Shown here: in pieces, positions 53,030 through 63,144 of the stretch
Layout: each line of letters opens with the position of its first letter
Position numbering within the stretch: position 1 is the first letter of the stretch
DNA from: Chryseobacterium sp. Bi04
GTDB lineage: Bacteria > Bacteroidota > Bacteroidia > Flavobacteriales > Weeksellaceae
Assembly: GCF_918698085.1 (NCBI RefSeq)
Contig: NZ_CAKKLP010000010.1
Location: 62,001 to 126,000 of the forward strand
Reading direction: 5' to 3'
Length of the DNA: 64,000 nucleotides
Notes under the pieces: model-generated
The model's database searches: none
What the model saw: only the letters and a program-made list of their open reading frames with translations
Told to the model about the DNA's origin: nothing
Translations under genes and position numbers: made by a program

Positions 53030-53656
53030 TCAATATCTTGTCATCATTTCTATAAGCATCAGGATAGATACCAGCTTTTTGGAGGACTGATACTCAGGAT
53101 TCAGTTTTTCCCGGATTTCACCCAATGCTTTGCTTAATTTATTACTAACGGTTTTATTGCTTATTCCTAAAGCTTCTGCTGTTTCATTCACCGACATATT
53201 TCTCCGGATCCTCATATCATAGACTTGCTGCTCTGTGGAGGGAAGTTGCGAAACTACATCGTCAATCATGGATAATAACGTAGAAATTTCATTTTCTTCA
53301 AGAATTTCAAAATACTCAGTATCTGTAAGGTTTGTTTCCAGAGGGAAGTCAATTTCATCAATACTCAGGATGGGAGGAGCTTTTTTATAACTGTTGTAAT
53401 AATCAATGATCCGGTAGTGAAGATGGCGGAGCAGATATCCTTTTGCACTTTCTGTCTCATCTGTTTGTATGGTATCCGTATTTTCAATGATTTTCATCCA
53501 TAAATCCTGGAGCAGCTCTTCGGAAACTTCTTTATCCTTGGTCCGTACAAAAACAAAGCGGTATAAACTATCCCAATATCGGTCATACAACAGCGTAAAT
53601 GCAGGGCGGTCTCCTGATTTTATTTTCTTTAATAAAGCTGTGTCTGTTAGTTTCAT
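53030..53656 (-). CDS. ECF sigma factor (RpoE-type)
   Basis: A 208-residue sigma-70 family factor. Region 2 is at about 20-85 (FTLLYDRYWDSLYRFVFV, then EVSEELLQDLWMKI) and region 4 at about 138-178 (QLPSTEQQVYDMRIRRN, ETAEALGISNKTVSNKL). It belongs to the Bacteroidota ECF group that pairs with FecR anti-sigma factors and TonB receptors. Here it is divergent from the FecR gene (230 bases between starts), whereas the usual order is sigma, fecR, receptor in one direction. The bases 53667-53674 read TAATTTTG on its strand and may be its -7 box. Confidence 0.92.
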   Translation of the reverse strand: MKLTDTALLKKIKSGDRPAFTLLYDRYWDSLYRFVFVRTKDKEVSEELLQDLWMKIIENTDTIQTDETESAKGYLLRHLHYRIIDYYNSYKKAPPILSIDEIDFPLETNLTDTEYFEILEENEISTLLSMIDDVVSQLPSTEQQVYDMRIRRNMSVNETAEALGISNKTVSNKLSKALGEIREKLNPEYQSSKKLVSILMLIEMMTRY

Positions 53657-53886
53657 ATTGTTGAAACAAAATTACTTAAAGGAAAATTAACTTTTTATGA
53701 ACTTTAGTTATGGTAAGGTTAAATATTTCTGAAGATCAGAGCTTAAATATGAATCTAATGTTGAATAAATGTAAAAAATATTAAAAATGATAAGTAATAG
53801 AAGGCTAATGTGAATAGAATATTAAGAATGCCCTGGGGAAGTTTTCCATTTTCACCGTCTTATAGATAGAAGTATCTGTGAATACG

Positions 53887-54846
53887 ATGAACTATTTTAT
53901 GAAACGTTTTAAATATAAAAATATTGAAGCCTTTGTTTTCAGGCTTTGGGCACGGGAAGTTTCGGAGGAAAAAATCTCTGATAAGGAAAGTGAAATTATA
54001 GAGAAATGGAAAATCCATGCAGAAAAAGAGCTGGATCCCATTCATATGAAAGAAGCCAAAGAAAGGGTATTATCTGCGCTGGAACATTATTTTATACCTA
54101 TTGAAAAAGGCAGGCATATCGGAAGTTTTAAAAAGTATGCCTACAGAGTTGCAGCTGTTATTGTTTTGCTTTTGTCATTGGGAGGCTGGTTTACCTATAA
54201 TACATTCTTTAAACCGGATGTTTACCTTGCAGGGGCTGGAAATAAAACGGTACATCTTTCAGACGGAACTGTGGTAACGTTGCTGCCGGGAGCTGAGCTT
54301 AGTGTGGATCCATCGTTTCCGGCATCTACCAGGATTGTAGATTTGAAAGGAGATGCTGTTTTTTCTGTAGCCAAATCAAAAGCGCATCCTTTTATAGTTC
54401 AGGCTGAAGGTTTCAGTACAAAAGTATTGGGAACGGTATTCAAAATCTCACAATCCGGAAAGAAAAAAGCAGTGGACCTTTATGAAGGAAAAGTGGCCGT
54501 CTCTTCTGCAGGTGCTCCCGATTCTTACCTGAAGCCCAATCAGAAGTGGACCAACTTCGGAGTAGCCCGTACTACTGCCATTATTTCATTTGCTCCGGAC
54601 GGAACCCTGAATAAACAGACTCCGGCACTGCTGTCTTTAAGCTTTACTGATGTTGCACTAAAGGAGGTCATTGCAGTGTTGGAAGGCAATTACAGTACAA
54701 AGATTTATTACCCTAAAGAAGCAGAAGATAAAAAGATTACCGCAGATTTTACAGGAGGAACAGTGGGTGAAAATATTGAATCACTGGCTTTCATATTGGG
54801 ATTGGAAGTCCAGAAAAAAGACAACATCTATATTTTGAAAAAATAA
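53887..54846 (+). CDS. FecR-family anti-sigma factor
   Basis: Start at ATG 53887 (MNYFMKRFKYKNIEAF); an upstream GTG at 53878 is ignored. The 319-residue protein has a cytoplasmic anti-sigma part (1-85), a membrane helix at about 86-107 (VAAVIVLLLSLGGWF), a FecR domain (NKTVHLSDGTVVTLLPGAEL to VDLYEGKVAVSS), and a C-terminal secretin/STN-like domain (LSLSFTDVALKEVIAVLEGN ... ENIESLAFILGLEVQKK) that should contact the receptor's STN domain. It transmits ligand occupancy of the receptor encoded 63 bases downstream to the divergent ECF sigma factor. Confidence 0.93.
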   Translation: MNYFMKRFKYKNIEAFVFRLWAREVSEEKISDKESEIIEKWKIHAEKELDPIHMKEAKERVLSALEHYFIPIEKGRHIGSFKKYAYRVAAVIVLLLSLGGWFTYNTFFKPDVYLAGAGNKTVHLSDGTVVTLLPGAELSVDPSFPASTRIVDLKGDAVFSVAKSKAHPFIVQAEGFSTKVLGTVFKISQSGKKKAVDLYEGKVAVSSAGAPDSYLKPNQKWTNFGVARTTAIISFAPDGTLNKQTPALLSLSFTDVALKEVIAVLEGNYSTKIYYPKEAEDKKITADFTGGTVGENIESLAFILGLEVQKKDNIYILKK

Positions 54847-54909
54847 AAAAGACAATCACCAAAAAACAAATAATCAGATAACCATTAATTTAAAAGAGAA
54901 CACTCACGT

Positions 54910-57900
54910 ATGAAAAGTTTGAAATGTGGTTTTACCATAGCAGCGTTATTTTTTACTGTAGCAGCAGAAGCACAGGAATTGGTTCAGAAAGTGTCATTTT
55001 CTGTTCCTACCAACAGACCGTTAATTGAAGTATTGGAAGAATTTGCAGGAAAAACCGGAATGAGACTGGCCTACTCAAAAACAGATATCAAAGAGCTGAA
55101 GGTAAAAGGAATAAAATGTGAAAACAGTTCTATCAACAGCTGTCTGAAAGATATTACCAGCGGACTTCCTGTAGTATTCCGTCTGCATGGCGACCTTATT
55201 TCAATACAATACGCTGGTCCAGGTGTTTCTGTACCGGGAAACGGACGTATTTCAGGAAAAATTGTTGATGAAGTGGGAAACCCGATTGCCGGAGCAGAAG
55301 TAAGTATTACCCAGAAAACCATAACCACAGATAATAACGGGGATTTTAATATAGATCTTCCGTCAGGAATCTATACTCTTACGATAAAAGCCCCTAAATA
55401 TAATACACTTAGGGTAGAGAAGCTATCCGTTACCAATAAGGAAACCAATACGGTTTCATTTGCATTAAATACGGCTTCCGATAAAATTACAGACATTAAA
55501 GAAGTGGTGGTAACAGCCACCCGTAAAGCAGATACGCAGGCAGGATTACTGACTCAACAGAAAAAAGCAGCCCAGATGAGTGACGGAATTTCTGCGGAAC
55601 AGATCTCTAAAACTCCGGACAGTGATGTAGGGGGAACTTTAAAAAGAGTCACTGGAATCACGACTATAGATAACAAATATGTAGTGGTAAGGTCAATGGG
55701 AGAGCGCTGGAATACAGCAGCTATGGATGGGATCAATTTGCCCAGCACAGAAGCTTATAACCAGAATTTCTCTTTCGATATTATTCCTACCGCCATGGTG
55801 GAAAGTGTAGTGGTGAGTAAATCTGCAACCCCGGATATGAATGCCAGCTTTGCAGGAGGGTATGTAGAAGTAAGAACCAAAGATATTCCCAACGAAAACT
55901 TCACTACCGTTACATTGGGAACTTCTTACAATGATCAGGCAGCATTTAAAGAATTCCTGACCCGGAAACGGGGGAAATATGATTATTTCGGATATGATGA
56001 CGGAACAAGAAACTTCCCGAAAGGCCTCGAGGCGATGGGTATAAACAACCCATTGTTTTTCGAACAGTCTAAACAGTTCGTCAATGATAATTTTACGACG
56101 TATAAGACAAGAGGCGATATGGGGTCTAATATACAGATGGCACTGGGAAGAACGTATGCTCTTAAAAACAATAATAAATGGGGTTTTGCAGGAGCCTTTA
56201 TCATTAAAAATGAACAGAATAAACTGGATATCGACCATACGGGAAGAGGAAACTGGCTGGATACTACCGGACCTCTTGATGCCAGCGGGCAGATTCCTTT
56301 CTATAATTTTAAAAATACAGGGGCTTCTTACAATTACAATTCTACGCTGGCAGGGATGCTGAATTTTGGATTGCAGCTTAATAAAAGCAGAATTTCCTTC
56401 CGTAATTCCTACACGCATATTTATGATAATACCCTGACCCGGATTACGGGCTGGAATGAATATACAAGTGGAAGTGGTTTACCTTCCAATGCGGAAACTT
56501 CCTATAATTATTTTTATAATGGTGTTATTCCAAACAATGATCCTTCGCAAATTAAATCGTTGGATAAACCTTTTGCAGGAAACACCAATTATCCTGTTTA
56601 CCAGATGTTCCTGCAGAATAAGCTGGAAGGTAATCACAAGCTTGGAAATATGGAGATCAGCTGGTTTGCTGCCAGAACCGGGGTGTCTTCGGATACAAAA
56701 GATTATACACTGCATCAGAGTTTATATAATTTTATAGGAAGTGAGATTTTAAGCTATCATGAGGTCAATAATTCTTCAAGTGATTTTGCCAGGGGATATA
56801 TTGGTACTAAAGAAACAGATTATAATTATGGAGCTTCATTCAAATGGAATTTAGACAGAGAAGCCTTTAAAAATGATATCAAAATAGGGTATGCCGGGGC
56901 ATCCAAAACAAATACCAACCAACAGCAAAAATTTTTATTGAGAGTAGATCCGAACAGGAACGTCCCGAACAGTAAAATATTGCAGATGTACGGTGCCCTT
57001 TCCGATTGGTTTGACGGTTCTCATTATGCCCCCGGTGGAATTGGATGGCAGACCAGGCCTCTCTATAAAAATGATAAATATGAAGGTGAAGTGGAACAGC
57101 ATGCCATATATCTTATGTTTGATAACCGCTGGAGAAACAAGTTCAGATTGGTCTGGGGATTACGGGCAGAATATTTTAAATATGATCTTATTTCCCAACA
57201 GCTCGATACTGAAGACTCCAGAAATGTAAACAAACCCAGCGTTGATGATCAACCGTGGCAATGGATGCCTTCTGCCAATTTTACCTACAGCCCCACCAAT
57301 AAAATCAATGTGAGACTGGCCTATAATAAAACCGTGATCCGTCCCCAGTTTAATGAAAGAACAGGATTGCCCTATTTTGATCCTGTAGCCAATGGTCAGA
57401 TTTACAATACAGAAATGGTGTCTTCTGTAGTCAATAATTATGATTTTAAACTGGAGTGGTTTCCGGGATTAGGAGAGATTTTTTCTGCAGGAATTTACTA
57501 TAAAAATTTAGACCACCCCATTGAACGTGAGGGCTATATTTCTAATGAAGGAAACCTGTATCTGTATAATGGAAATTCTAAAAATGCAAAACTGAAGGGC
57601 CTTGAAGTGGAAGTACGGAAAAACCTGGGGTTCATTGCAGCCAATTCCATATTATCCCATCTTTTTGTGAGCGGAAATTTTACCTATAACGATACTAAAG
57701 TAATTGCTTTTAAAGACCGTGAAAAAACCGGTGATCATGATGCCACCTATGAAGTTTCCAGGCCTCTGTATGGGCAGACTCCTTATGCTTATAATGCAGG
57801 GTTAATGTATGATGATGAAAGACTGGGACTGAGCTTCCTGTATAACGCCAAAGGTGATCAATATATTACCGTAGGATATTCTTATAACGGGGAGGAAATA

Positions 57901-58194
57901 CAACGACCTTATGCCGTAGCAGATGCCCAGATCTCATATAAATTTCTTCAGAACAGAAACCTTGAAGTTAAATTAAATGTCAAAAACCTTTTCAACAGGG
58001 TAAAAGAATACTATAACAATTTTAATTCCTATGCAGGAAAGAAAAGTGGAGGCGGAAGCGGCCTGGAAACAGAAAGGGAATCCCTGGAATTATTACCGGG
58101 CGCTACCAATAAATATGATAAAAATATTGACAAAATCTTATTTCGTGCCTACAGCGGAAGAATATTCGGGCTGAGTGTGAATTATACATTTTGA
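54910..58194 (+). CDS. Large TonB-dependent receptor with STN signalling domain
   Basis: A 1094-residue receptor with a signal peptide (to about residue 22). Domains in order: STN signalling domain (about 30-100, RPLIEVLEEFAGKTGMRLAY and INSCLKDITSGLPVVFRL), a carboxypeptidase-like domain (ISGKIVDEVGNPIAGAEVSI, about 115-200), a plug (KEVVVTATRKAD, GTLKRVTGITTIDNKY, VVRSMGERWNTAAMDGINL), and a barrel ending in SVNYTF with a terminal Phe. The STN domain makes it a transducer for the FecR protein encoded upstream. The plug and length resemble large receptors paired with beta-helix lipoproteins like the next gene. The ligand is not evident. Confidence 0.93.
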   Translation: MKSLKCGFTIAALFFTVAAEAQELVQKVSFSVPTNRPLIEVLEEFAGKTGMRLAYSKTDIKELKVKGIKCENSSINSCLKDITSGLPVVFRLHGDLISIQYAGPGVSVPGNGRISGKIVDEVGNPIAGAEVSITQKTITTDNNGDFNIDLPSGIYTLTIKAPKYNTLRVEKLSVTNKETNTVSFALNTASDKITDIKEVVVTATRKADTQAGLLTQQKKAAQMSDGISAEQISKTPDSDVGGTLKRVTGITTIDNKYVVVRSMGERWNTAAMDGINLPSTEAYNQNFSFDIIPTAMVESVVVSKSATPDMNASFAGGYVEVRTKDIPNENFTTVTLGTSYNDQAAFKEFLTRKRGKYDYFGYDDGTRNFPKGLEAMGINNPLFFEQSKQFVNDNFTTYKTRGDMGSNIQMALGRTYALKNNNKWGFAGAFIIKNEQNKLDIDHTGRGNWLDTTGPLDASGQIPFYNFKNTGASYNYNSTLAGMLNFGLQLNKSRISFRNSYTHIYDNTLTRITGWNEYTSGSGLPSNAETSYNYFYNGVIPNNDPSQIKSLDKPFAGNTNYPVYQMFLQNKLEGNHKLGNMEISWFAARTGVSSDTKDYTLHQSLYNFIGSEILSYHEVNNSSSDFARGYIGTKETDYNYGASFKWNLDREAFKNDIKIGYAGASKTNTNQQQKFLLRVDPNRNVPNSKILQMYGALSDWFDGSHYAPGGIGWQTRPLYKNDKYEGEVEQHAIYLMFDNRWRNKFRLVWGLRAEYFKYDLISQQLDTEDSRNVNKPSVDDQPWQWMPSANFTYSPTNKINVRLAYNKTVIRPQFNERTGLPYFDPVANGQIYNTEMVSSVVNNYDFKLEWFPGLGEIFSAGIYYKNLDHPIEREGYISNEGNLYLYNGNSKNAKLKGLEVEVRKNLGFIAANSILSHLFVSGNFTYNDTKVIAFKDREKTGDHDATYEVSRPLYGQTPYAYNAGLMYDDERLGLSFLYNAKGDQYITVGYSYNGEEIQRPYAVADAQISYKFLQNRNLEVKLNVKNLFNRVKEYYNNFNSYAGKKSGGGSGLETERESLELLPGATNKYDKNIDKILFRAYSGRIFGLSVNYTF

Positions 58195-58490
58195 TCAATG
58201 ATAAGATAGAAGTTAAGAGCTCTTGATATAGAAATGTACAGGTTTCGGAATCCTGAACAGGAACCGGATCAATACTGATGATGCGCACAGCAGTACCGGA
58301 TCAGCCAAAAACCGAACGCTACTATATTTTTCCGGGTAGTAGCAGATAAACAGGAAACCCCGGCAGATCAGCTCCTCATGGGATGCAGGGTGAAATAAAA
58401 ACCAAATCGCAGGAATATAGAGGCGGATATTCCTCAATATTAAAATTTCCGGCCATAAAATAAACACCGGATCTCTTAAAAATTATAACA

Positions 58491-59789
58491 ATGAAAAAAC
58501 TAACTCTTATTGCAGCTGCTGCATTATCTCTTACTGCTTGTCAACACGATAACTTAGCAGATTCTTCTACACCATTCGATATGAAAGCAACTTCTGCAGA
58601 ATATCTTACGGCTTCTGCACTTCCTGTTACTACTGTTAGCGGTGCTATTACTTCTAATACTACATGGAGTGGTGTTATAGAGCTTGACGGTACTGTAGCT
58701 GTTAAAAATGGAGCTACCCTTACTATTCAGCCTGGAACTTTTATCAAAGCTAAACCAAACGCTTCAGGAGAAGGTTCAGGAATTTTAGTAGTTACAAAAA
58801 CAGGTAAAATTAATGCTACCGGGACAGAGTCTCAGCCTATTATTTTTACCAGCTACAAATTATTGGACGGAAACGAAGACACTACGGCGACTCCTGGAGA
58901 TTTCGGAGGGGTAATCCTTTTAGGAGATGCACCTACCAATGTACCTTCTACCACTACTATTGAAGGTCTTACAGGAAGTGATTATTATTTCGGAGGAACC
59001 AATCCTTCTCATAATGCAGGGATCTTAAAGTATGTACGTATCGAGTTTGCTGGGTACGATTTCGTAGGAGCTAACTCTGGTAATGAAGTGAATGCTTTAT
59101 CATTAGGAGGTGTTGGAAACGGAACTACTTTAGATCATATTCAGGTTTCGTACGGTCAGGATGACTCTTTTGAGTTCTTTGGAGGTACAGTAAATGCTTC
59201 AAACCTAATTTCTTTTGCTGCTGAAGATGATAATTTTGACTTTGATAATGGGTATACAGGAACTATTACTTGCGCCCTTTCTCTGGCAGATTACAATTCA
59301 GCACATACTGTAAGTGGTGGAAGCCCTGACTCTAACGGTATTGAGTTGGATAACAACGCAACAGGTACAGCTACTTCATTAATTACAAATCCTGTGATCA
59401 ATAACCTTACGATCATTGGCGCTAAATATGGTAATGCAGGACAAGGAGCTGCCTACGAAAACGGTATCCATATCAGAAGAAACGGTAAATTAACTTTAAA
59501 TAATGCTGTAGTAACAGGTTATCCGGTAGGAATCAAAGTAGAAGGTACTGGTTCTCAGCTTTCTGCTGCTTCTACTTTAAACACTATTCAGGTTCATGGC
59601 TTTACAACTTCTGTGACAGGAGCAGGTACAGCAGGAATTCCGGCTGCTAATCTTCTTACAGGAAATACAGCGGCATTATGGGGAATGAGCCAACCATTCT
59701 TCAACGAAGGTCTTTGGAATGTTTCACCTAGAAACTGTGGAAACTTTCAGGGAACCTGGACAAAATACAATTTTGCTATTGTAGAATAA
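58491..59789 (+). CDS. Right-handed beta-helix lipoprotein next to TonB receptor
   Basis: A 432-residue lipoprotein with lipobox LTAC (Cys17). The mature part has many short beta-solenoid turns (TVAVKNGATLTIQPGTFI, GKINATGTESQPIIFTSY, GILKYVRIEFAGYD, LDHIQVSYGQDDSFEFFGG), the pattern of a right-handed parallel beta-helix with Asp-rich turns (AAEDDNFDFDNGYTG) that might bind metal. Codon use is richer in strongly translated codons than its neighbours. It lies 296 bases after the receptor; the leader contains a small TCCTG/CAGGA hairpin. It probably acts at the surface with the receptor, which is inference, and ends at a strong terminator. Confidence 0.75.
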   Translation: MKKLTLIAAAALSLTACQHDNLADSSTPFDMKATSAEYLTASALPVTTVSGAITSNTTWSGVIELDGTVAVKNGATLTIQPGTFIKAKPNASGEGSGILVVTKTGKINATGTESQPIIFTSYKLLDGNEDTTATPGDFGGVILLGDAPTNVPSTTTIEGLTGSDYYFGGTNPSHNAGILKYVRIEFAGYDFVGANSGNEVNALSLGGVGNGTTLDHIQVSYGQDDSFEFFGGTVNASNLISFAAEDDNFDFDNGYTGTITCALSLADYNSAHTVSGGSPDSNGIELDNNATGTATSLITNPVINNLTIIGAKYGNAGQGAAYENGIHIRRNGKLTLNNAVVTGYPVGIKVEGTGSQLSAASTLNTIQVHGFTTSVTGAGTAGIPAANLLTGNTAALWGMSQPFFNEGLWNVSPRNCGNFQGTWTKYNFAIVE

Positions 59790-59798
59790 TAAATTTTT

Positions 59799-59838
59799 AA
59801 AAGCAGGGAAACAGCGTATGCTGATTCCTTGCTTTTTA
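59799..59838 (+). terminator. Terminator after beta-helix gene
   Basis: AAAAGCAGGGAA pairs with TTCCTTGCTTTT, extended inside by CAGC/GCTG beyond one mismatch; then TTTTT. It lies across an apparent in-frame start at 59818, which argues for the ATG at 59869 for the next gene. Confidence 0.85.
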
Positions 59839-59868
59839 TTACTCAAAAAAATCATAATAATAATTGTC

Positions 59869-60792
59869 ATGAAAAAAATAATTTTATCATCTGTTCTGTT
59901 TTTATCTCAGCTGGCAACAGCACAAACCCTGGTATGGGGAAATACTTTTGATACTCCTGCTGATCTTCAGGGATGGACCTTCCATGATCTGAATAACAAC
60001 AGCAATGGATGGCTTCAGGGACAAAATATTTATCACAATGGTACTTCTATGGTATATGGAACTGCAGGTGTTCTCCGTCATTCCATTAATTTAATTCCAA
60101 CAGGAACCGCAACAGGATTTGGCTCAGAAAATGACTGGATCATTTCCCCTCAGATCGATTTGTCAAATACGGCAGGAACCATCACTCTTGCTGCCTATGT
60201 CGGGAGACAAAGAACTACCCATACAACGCTCGGTAGAGACCTTTATATCTATGTGAGTACTCCTCAGAAAGCAGTTCCTGAATTATCAGATTTCCAGGCA
60301 ATGACTGTAGATACTGCAGGGAATGAGCTTCCAAGTCCTTATAAAATACAAGTAGGAGGATCAGATAATCCTTTCCCTACAGATCTTACCCAATTTGTAC
60401 AGGATCTGGTAGATATCTCTGCTTTTGCAGGAAAGAAAATCTATATCGGGATGTGGTCCAACAGAAAACCTAACAGTAATAATATCCAAAATATCAATAT
60501 CGATGAAATGGCAATCTATGCCAGTGCATTTTTAGGAACAAAGGACGTAAAAACAAAGAAAAATCTAACTCAAATAGCAGAGAACCCTGTAAAAGAAACT
60601 CTGAAATTAAAGCTTAACCCGGAATTGAAAGAAAAAACAGCAGTAGTAAGTATTTACAATACTGCAGCCCAAAAAGTGATTACAGCTCAGTATTCCCAAT
60701 CTATTAATGTAGCAGGATTGTCGGCAGGAACTTATATCGCGGAAATTACTGACGGAAAGACTACAGAGCGATTGAAATTTATTAAAAAATAA
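59869..60792 (+). CDS. Secreted protein with C-terminal T9SS sorting domain
   Basis: Start at ATG 59869 (MKKIILSSVLFLSQLATAQ, signal peptide to Gln19). The 307-residue protein has an N-terminal jelly-roll/choice-of-anchor-like domain (WGNTFDTPADLQGWTFHDL, DWIISPQIDLSN, DISAFAGKKIYIGMW) of about 200 residues and a C-terminal type-A T9SS tail (AENPVKETLKLKL, VVSIYNTAAQKVITAQY, VAGLSAGTYIAEITDG, ERLKFIKK). It should be exported through the Por secretion system and attached to the surface. It belongs to the receptor-linked gene train, though a terminator precedes it. Confidence 0.85.
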   Translation: MKKIILSSVLFLSQLATAQTLVWGNTFDTPADLQGWTFHDLNNNSNGWLQGQNIYHNGTSMVYGTAGVLRHSINLIPTGTATGFGSENDWIISPQIDLSNTAGTITLAAYVGRQRTTHTTLGRDLYIYVSTPQKAVPELSDFQAMTVDTAGNELPSPYKIQVGGSDNPFPTDLTQFVQDLVDISAFAGKKIYIGMWSNRKPNSNNIQNINIDEMAIYASAFLGTKDVKTKKNLTQIAENPVKETLKLKLNPELKEKTAVVSIYNTAAQKVITAQYSQSINVAGLSAGTYIAEITDGKTTERLKFIKK

Positions 60793-60911
60793 TCAGTTAA
60801 CTCTTAAAAACCAATCATTAAAGAGACCATCAAATTTTATATACAATAATGGGTAGCATTTTAATTAAAAGGTTATCCGAAACATATCCAACCCGTTTTT
60901 TTATAATTATC

Positions 60912-60944
60912 TATTGCCCTGCTCATTGGGTGGGGCAATATTTT
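60912..60944 (+). terminator. Probable terminator after T9SS protein gene
   Basis: ATTGCCC and GGGGCAAT pair over 7-8 bp with a 12-base loop, followed by ATTTT. Confidence 0.5.
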
Positions 60945-60975
60945 AAAGTTTAAATGATATAATTAATTCAAAAAG

Positions 60976-61716
60976 ATGAATAAGATCTTTGCATTACTAT
61001 TCTTTACCATCCTGTTTTCATGTACAGACAACACTGTCATGGAAAGGTATGATAAAATACAGAAACCCGGAGAAGTAACCATTAAAGGGTTTTCAAAGCC
61101 TGATGTACTTCAGCTGAGGTTTAATGGAGTTCCGGTATCTATTAACGGAAATACTTCATACACCAATAAAATAGAAACTCAGCTTCAGTTTGTACTGGAT
61201 GAAGGGGAAACCAACAAACTGGGAATATATAATAATGAAACAGGAGCCGAAATCAGAAAATATACCATTAGCTATGACAATATAGCAGATTATAAAAATT
61301 TATACTTTTTTAATCTTCCCGGTATTTTCCTGCAAACCTATGCAGTAAAACCTCAGGTTAATTTTGGGAAAGTAGGATTTGAATTTATTTTTCCTAACCT
61401 GGGAGAATTTTCAGGGTCATCCCTTACCCATGTAAAAGGCATTTTAAAAAGAGAAAATGGGGTGGTCCTGGCAGAATTCGAGAGCATTGGAAAGGATGAT
61501 TTTACTGCGGTGAAAATTTATAATTCATTCAGTGCTACCGCTCCGGTATACCTGGAATTATATAAACCGGGAACCACAGAACCTTATGCAGGATCTGAAA
61601 TGATTAAGGTGACCATAAAACAACATATGGGAGCCAATATGATCGTACTTCAGGAAAAACTGGAAAATGGAGTATGGGTTGTAAAAGGAGATATCGATGT
61701 AGCAGAATATCTGTAA
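60976..61716 (+). CDS. Lipoprotein of unknown function, 246 aa
   Basis: A 246-residue lipoprotein with lipobox LFSC (Cys16). No family is recognised. The mature part is beta-rich with repeated short strands (VTIKGFSKPDVLQLRFNGVP, NKIETQLQFVLDEGE, VYLELYKPGTTEPYAG), as in immunoglobulin-like or transthyretin-like domains. Its stop is 6 bases before the next gene, the S41 protease lipoprotein, so these two form an operon. A role at the cell surface with the receptor system is inferred from position only. Confidence 0.7.
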   Translation: MNKIFALLFFTILFSCTDNTVMERYDKIQKPGEVTIKGFSKPDVLQLRFNGVPVSINGNTSYTNKIETQLQFVLDEGETNKLGIYNNETGAEIRKYTISYDNIADYKNLYFFNLPGIFLQTYAVKPQVNFGKVGFEFIFPNLGEFSGSSLTHVKGILKRENGVVLAEFESIGKDDFTAVKIYNSFSATAPVYLELYKPGTTEPYAGSEMIKVTIKQHMGANMIVLQEKLENGVWVVKGDIDVAEYL

Positions 61717-61722
61717 TTATAT

Positions 61723-63060
61723 ATGAAAAAATTTTTGAAATTTCAGCTTATTGCTATCACAGCCTTTCTTGTGTCGTGTACAAATAATGACGAAAGTGCT
61801 CCTGTATTTCCCGACGGAAGTACAGAATCTCTGAATGTATGGGTGCAGGACAGCATGAAAAGGTATTATTACTGGGCTGATCAGATGCCTGCAAAACCAG
61901 ACTATCACCTTCCGGCAAAGGATTTCTTTAAAAGTCTGTTATCCCCTCAGGATAGATTTTCTTTTATCGTCAATACACAAGACTCTTCTACATATCCGCG
62001 TTCAATACGAAATATGTATGGCTTTGATTATAGCGTGGTCCAGCTTACCAATGGAGAAGTGGTTACAGTGATAAAATTGGTCCTTACAAACTCTCCGGCT
62101 TTCAATGCCGGCTTGGAAAGGGGAATGATTATTACAAAAATAAATGGAAAAGCAGTTACGGCTGCCAATGCAGAAACCATTACTTCTTCTATGAAAGATC
62201 AAACGGTAATAGATCTTAAGGTGGGAAGCTGGAAAAATGGAGCTGTTGCCGATGAAAAGGATGTCACTGTGTATTATGGATATTCTTTGGAACAGCCTTT
62301 CTTATCAAAAATTTTTAATGAAAACGGTAAAAAGACAGGGTATCTGTATATTTATGATTTTCCGGATGGAATGACATCCATGCTTCATCAGAAGTTTGGA
62401 GAGTTTAAAGCTGCCGGAATTCAGGAATTAATTCTTGATCTGAGGTATAATTATGGAGGTTCCGTGTCAGCTGCCGCAGCACTTTGTGCATTAATTCCCT
62501 CAGGAATATCAGCCAGTTCACCCTTTATCATTTTTAAAGGAAATAAAAACGGAGGTGAAGTCAAAAGAACATTTGGCCAACAGATTTCTTACGATCCTAA
62601 AGCTCTTGACTTTAATGTATTGCATTCCAATTCGTTAGGATTGAATAAACTCTATGTTCTTACCTCAAACAGTACGGCATCAGCTGCAGAAATAGTAGTC
62701 AATAACCTGAAACCCTATCTGCAGGTTGTACAAATAGGCGATGTTACCTTAGGAAAAGATATGGCCGGGTTTATAGTGGAAGACAAAAGGAAGCCCAAAA
62801 AGATTTCCTGGCAGATCCATCCGGTTATTTATAAAGTTTTCAATGCGAACGGAATAGGGGAATACAGCAATGGGATTTCCCCACAGTTTAAGGTGAATGA
62901 ATATACTCAGCTGCCATTACTTCCATTGGGAGATCCCGGAGAAACCTTAATTTCAGAAGCTTTAAACCATGTTTATTTAAAGCAGGTTCAGTCTGAACCC
63001 TTTCATAAAACAAAAATTCTGTATCAAAGTGATGTGCCTTTTGCTGCAAAGGGAAAGTAA
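61723..63060 (+). CDS. S41-family peptidase lipoprotein with PDZ domain
   Basis: A 445-residue lipoprotein with lipobox LVSC (Cys19). A helical N-terminal region (VWVQDSMKRYYYWADQMP) precedes a PDZ domain (VIKLVLTNSPAFNAGLERG, MIITKINGKAV) and a C-terminal processing-peptidase domain (GYLYIYDFPDG, ELILDLRYNYGGSVSAAAAL, LTSNSTASAAEIVVNNL with the catalytic Ser, and GDVTLGKDMAG with the Lys). The Ser/Lys dyad appears intact. Such lipoprotein S41 proteases are common in Bacteroidota; the substrate is unknown. It lies 6 bases after the preceding lipoprotein gene, with the 89-residue protein 84 bases downstream. Confidence 0.9.
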   Translation: MKKFLKFQLIAITAFLVSCTNNDESAPVFPDGSTESLNVWVQDSMKRYYYWADQMPAKPDYHLPAKDFFKSLLSPQDRFSFIVNTQDSSTYPRSIRNMYGFDYSVVQLTNGEVVTVIKLVLTNSPAFNAGLERGMIITKINGKAVTAANAETITSSMKDQTVIDLKVGSWKNGAVADEKDVTVYYGYSLEQPFLSKIFNENGKKTGYLYIYDFPDGMTSMLHQKFGEFKAAGIQELILDLRYNYGGSVSAAAALCALIPSGISASSPFIIFKGNKNGGEVKRTFGQQISYDPKALDFNVLHSNSLGLNKLYVLTSNSTASAAEIVVNNLKPYLQVVQIGDVTLGKDMAGFIVEDKRKPKKISWQIHPVIYKVFNANGIGEYSNGISPQFKVNEYTQLPLLPLGDPGETLISEALNHVYLKQVQSEPFHKTKILYQSDVPFAAKGK

Positions 63061-63144
63061 ACGGAAAAATTAAAAAATGAATAAAAAACTGTTATTAATC
63101 TTCTTTAAAAAAATTAAAAAATAATAAGATAAAAAATTAATATC

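Noticed and set aside
55693..56418. 241-codon minus-strand frame inside the large TonB receptor gene
   Set aside because: It lies fully antisense to a complete receptor whose domains are continuous; composition is unlike a protein of its own.
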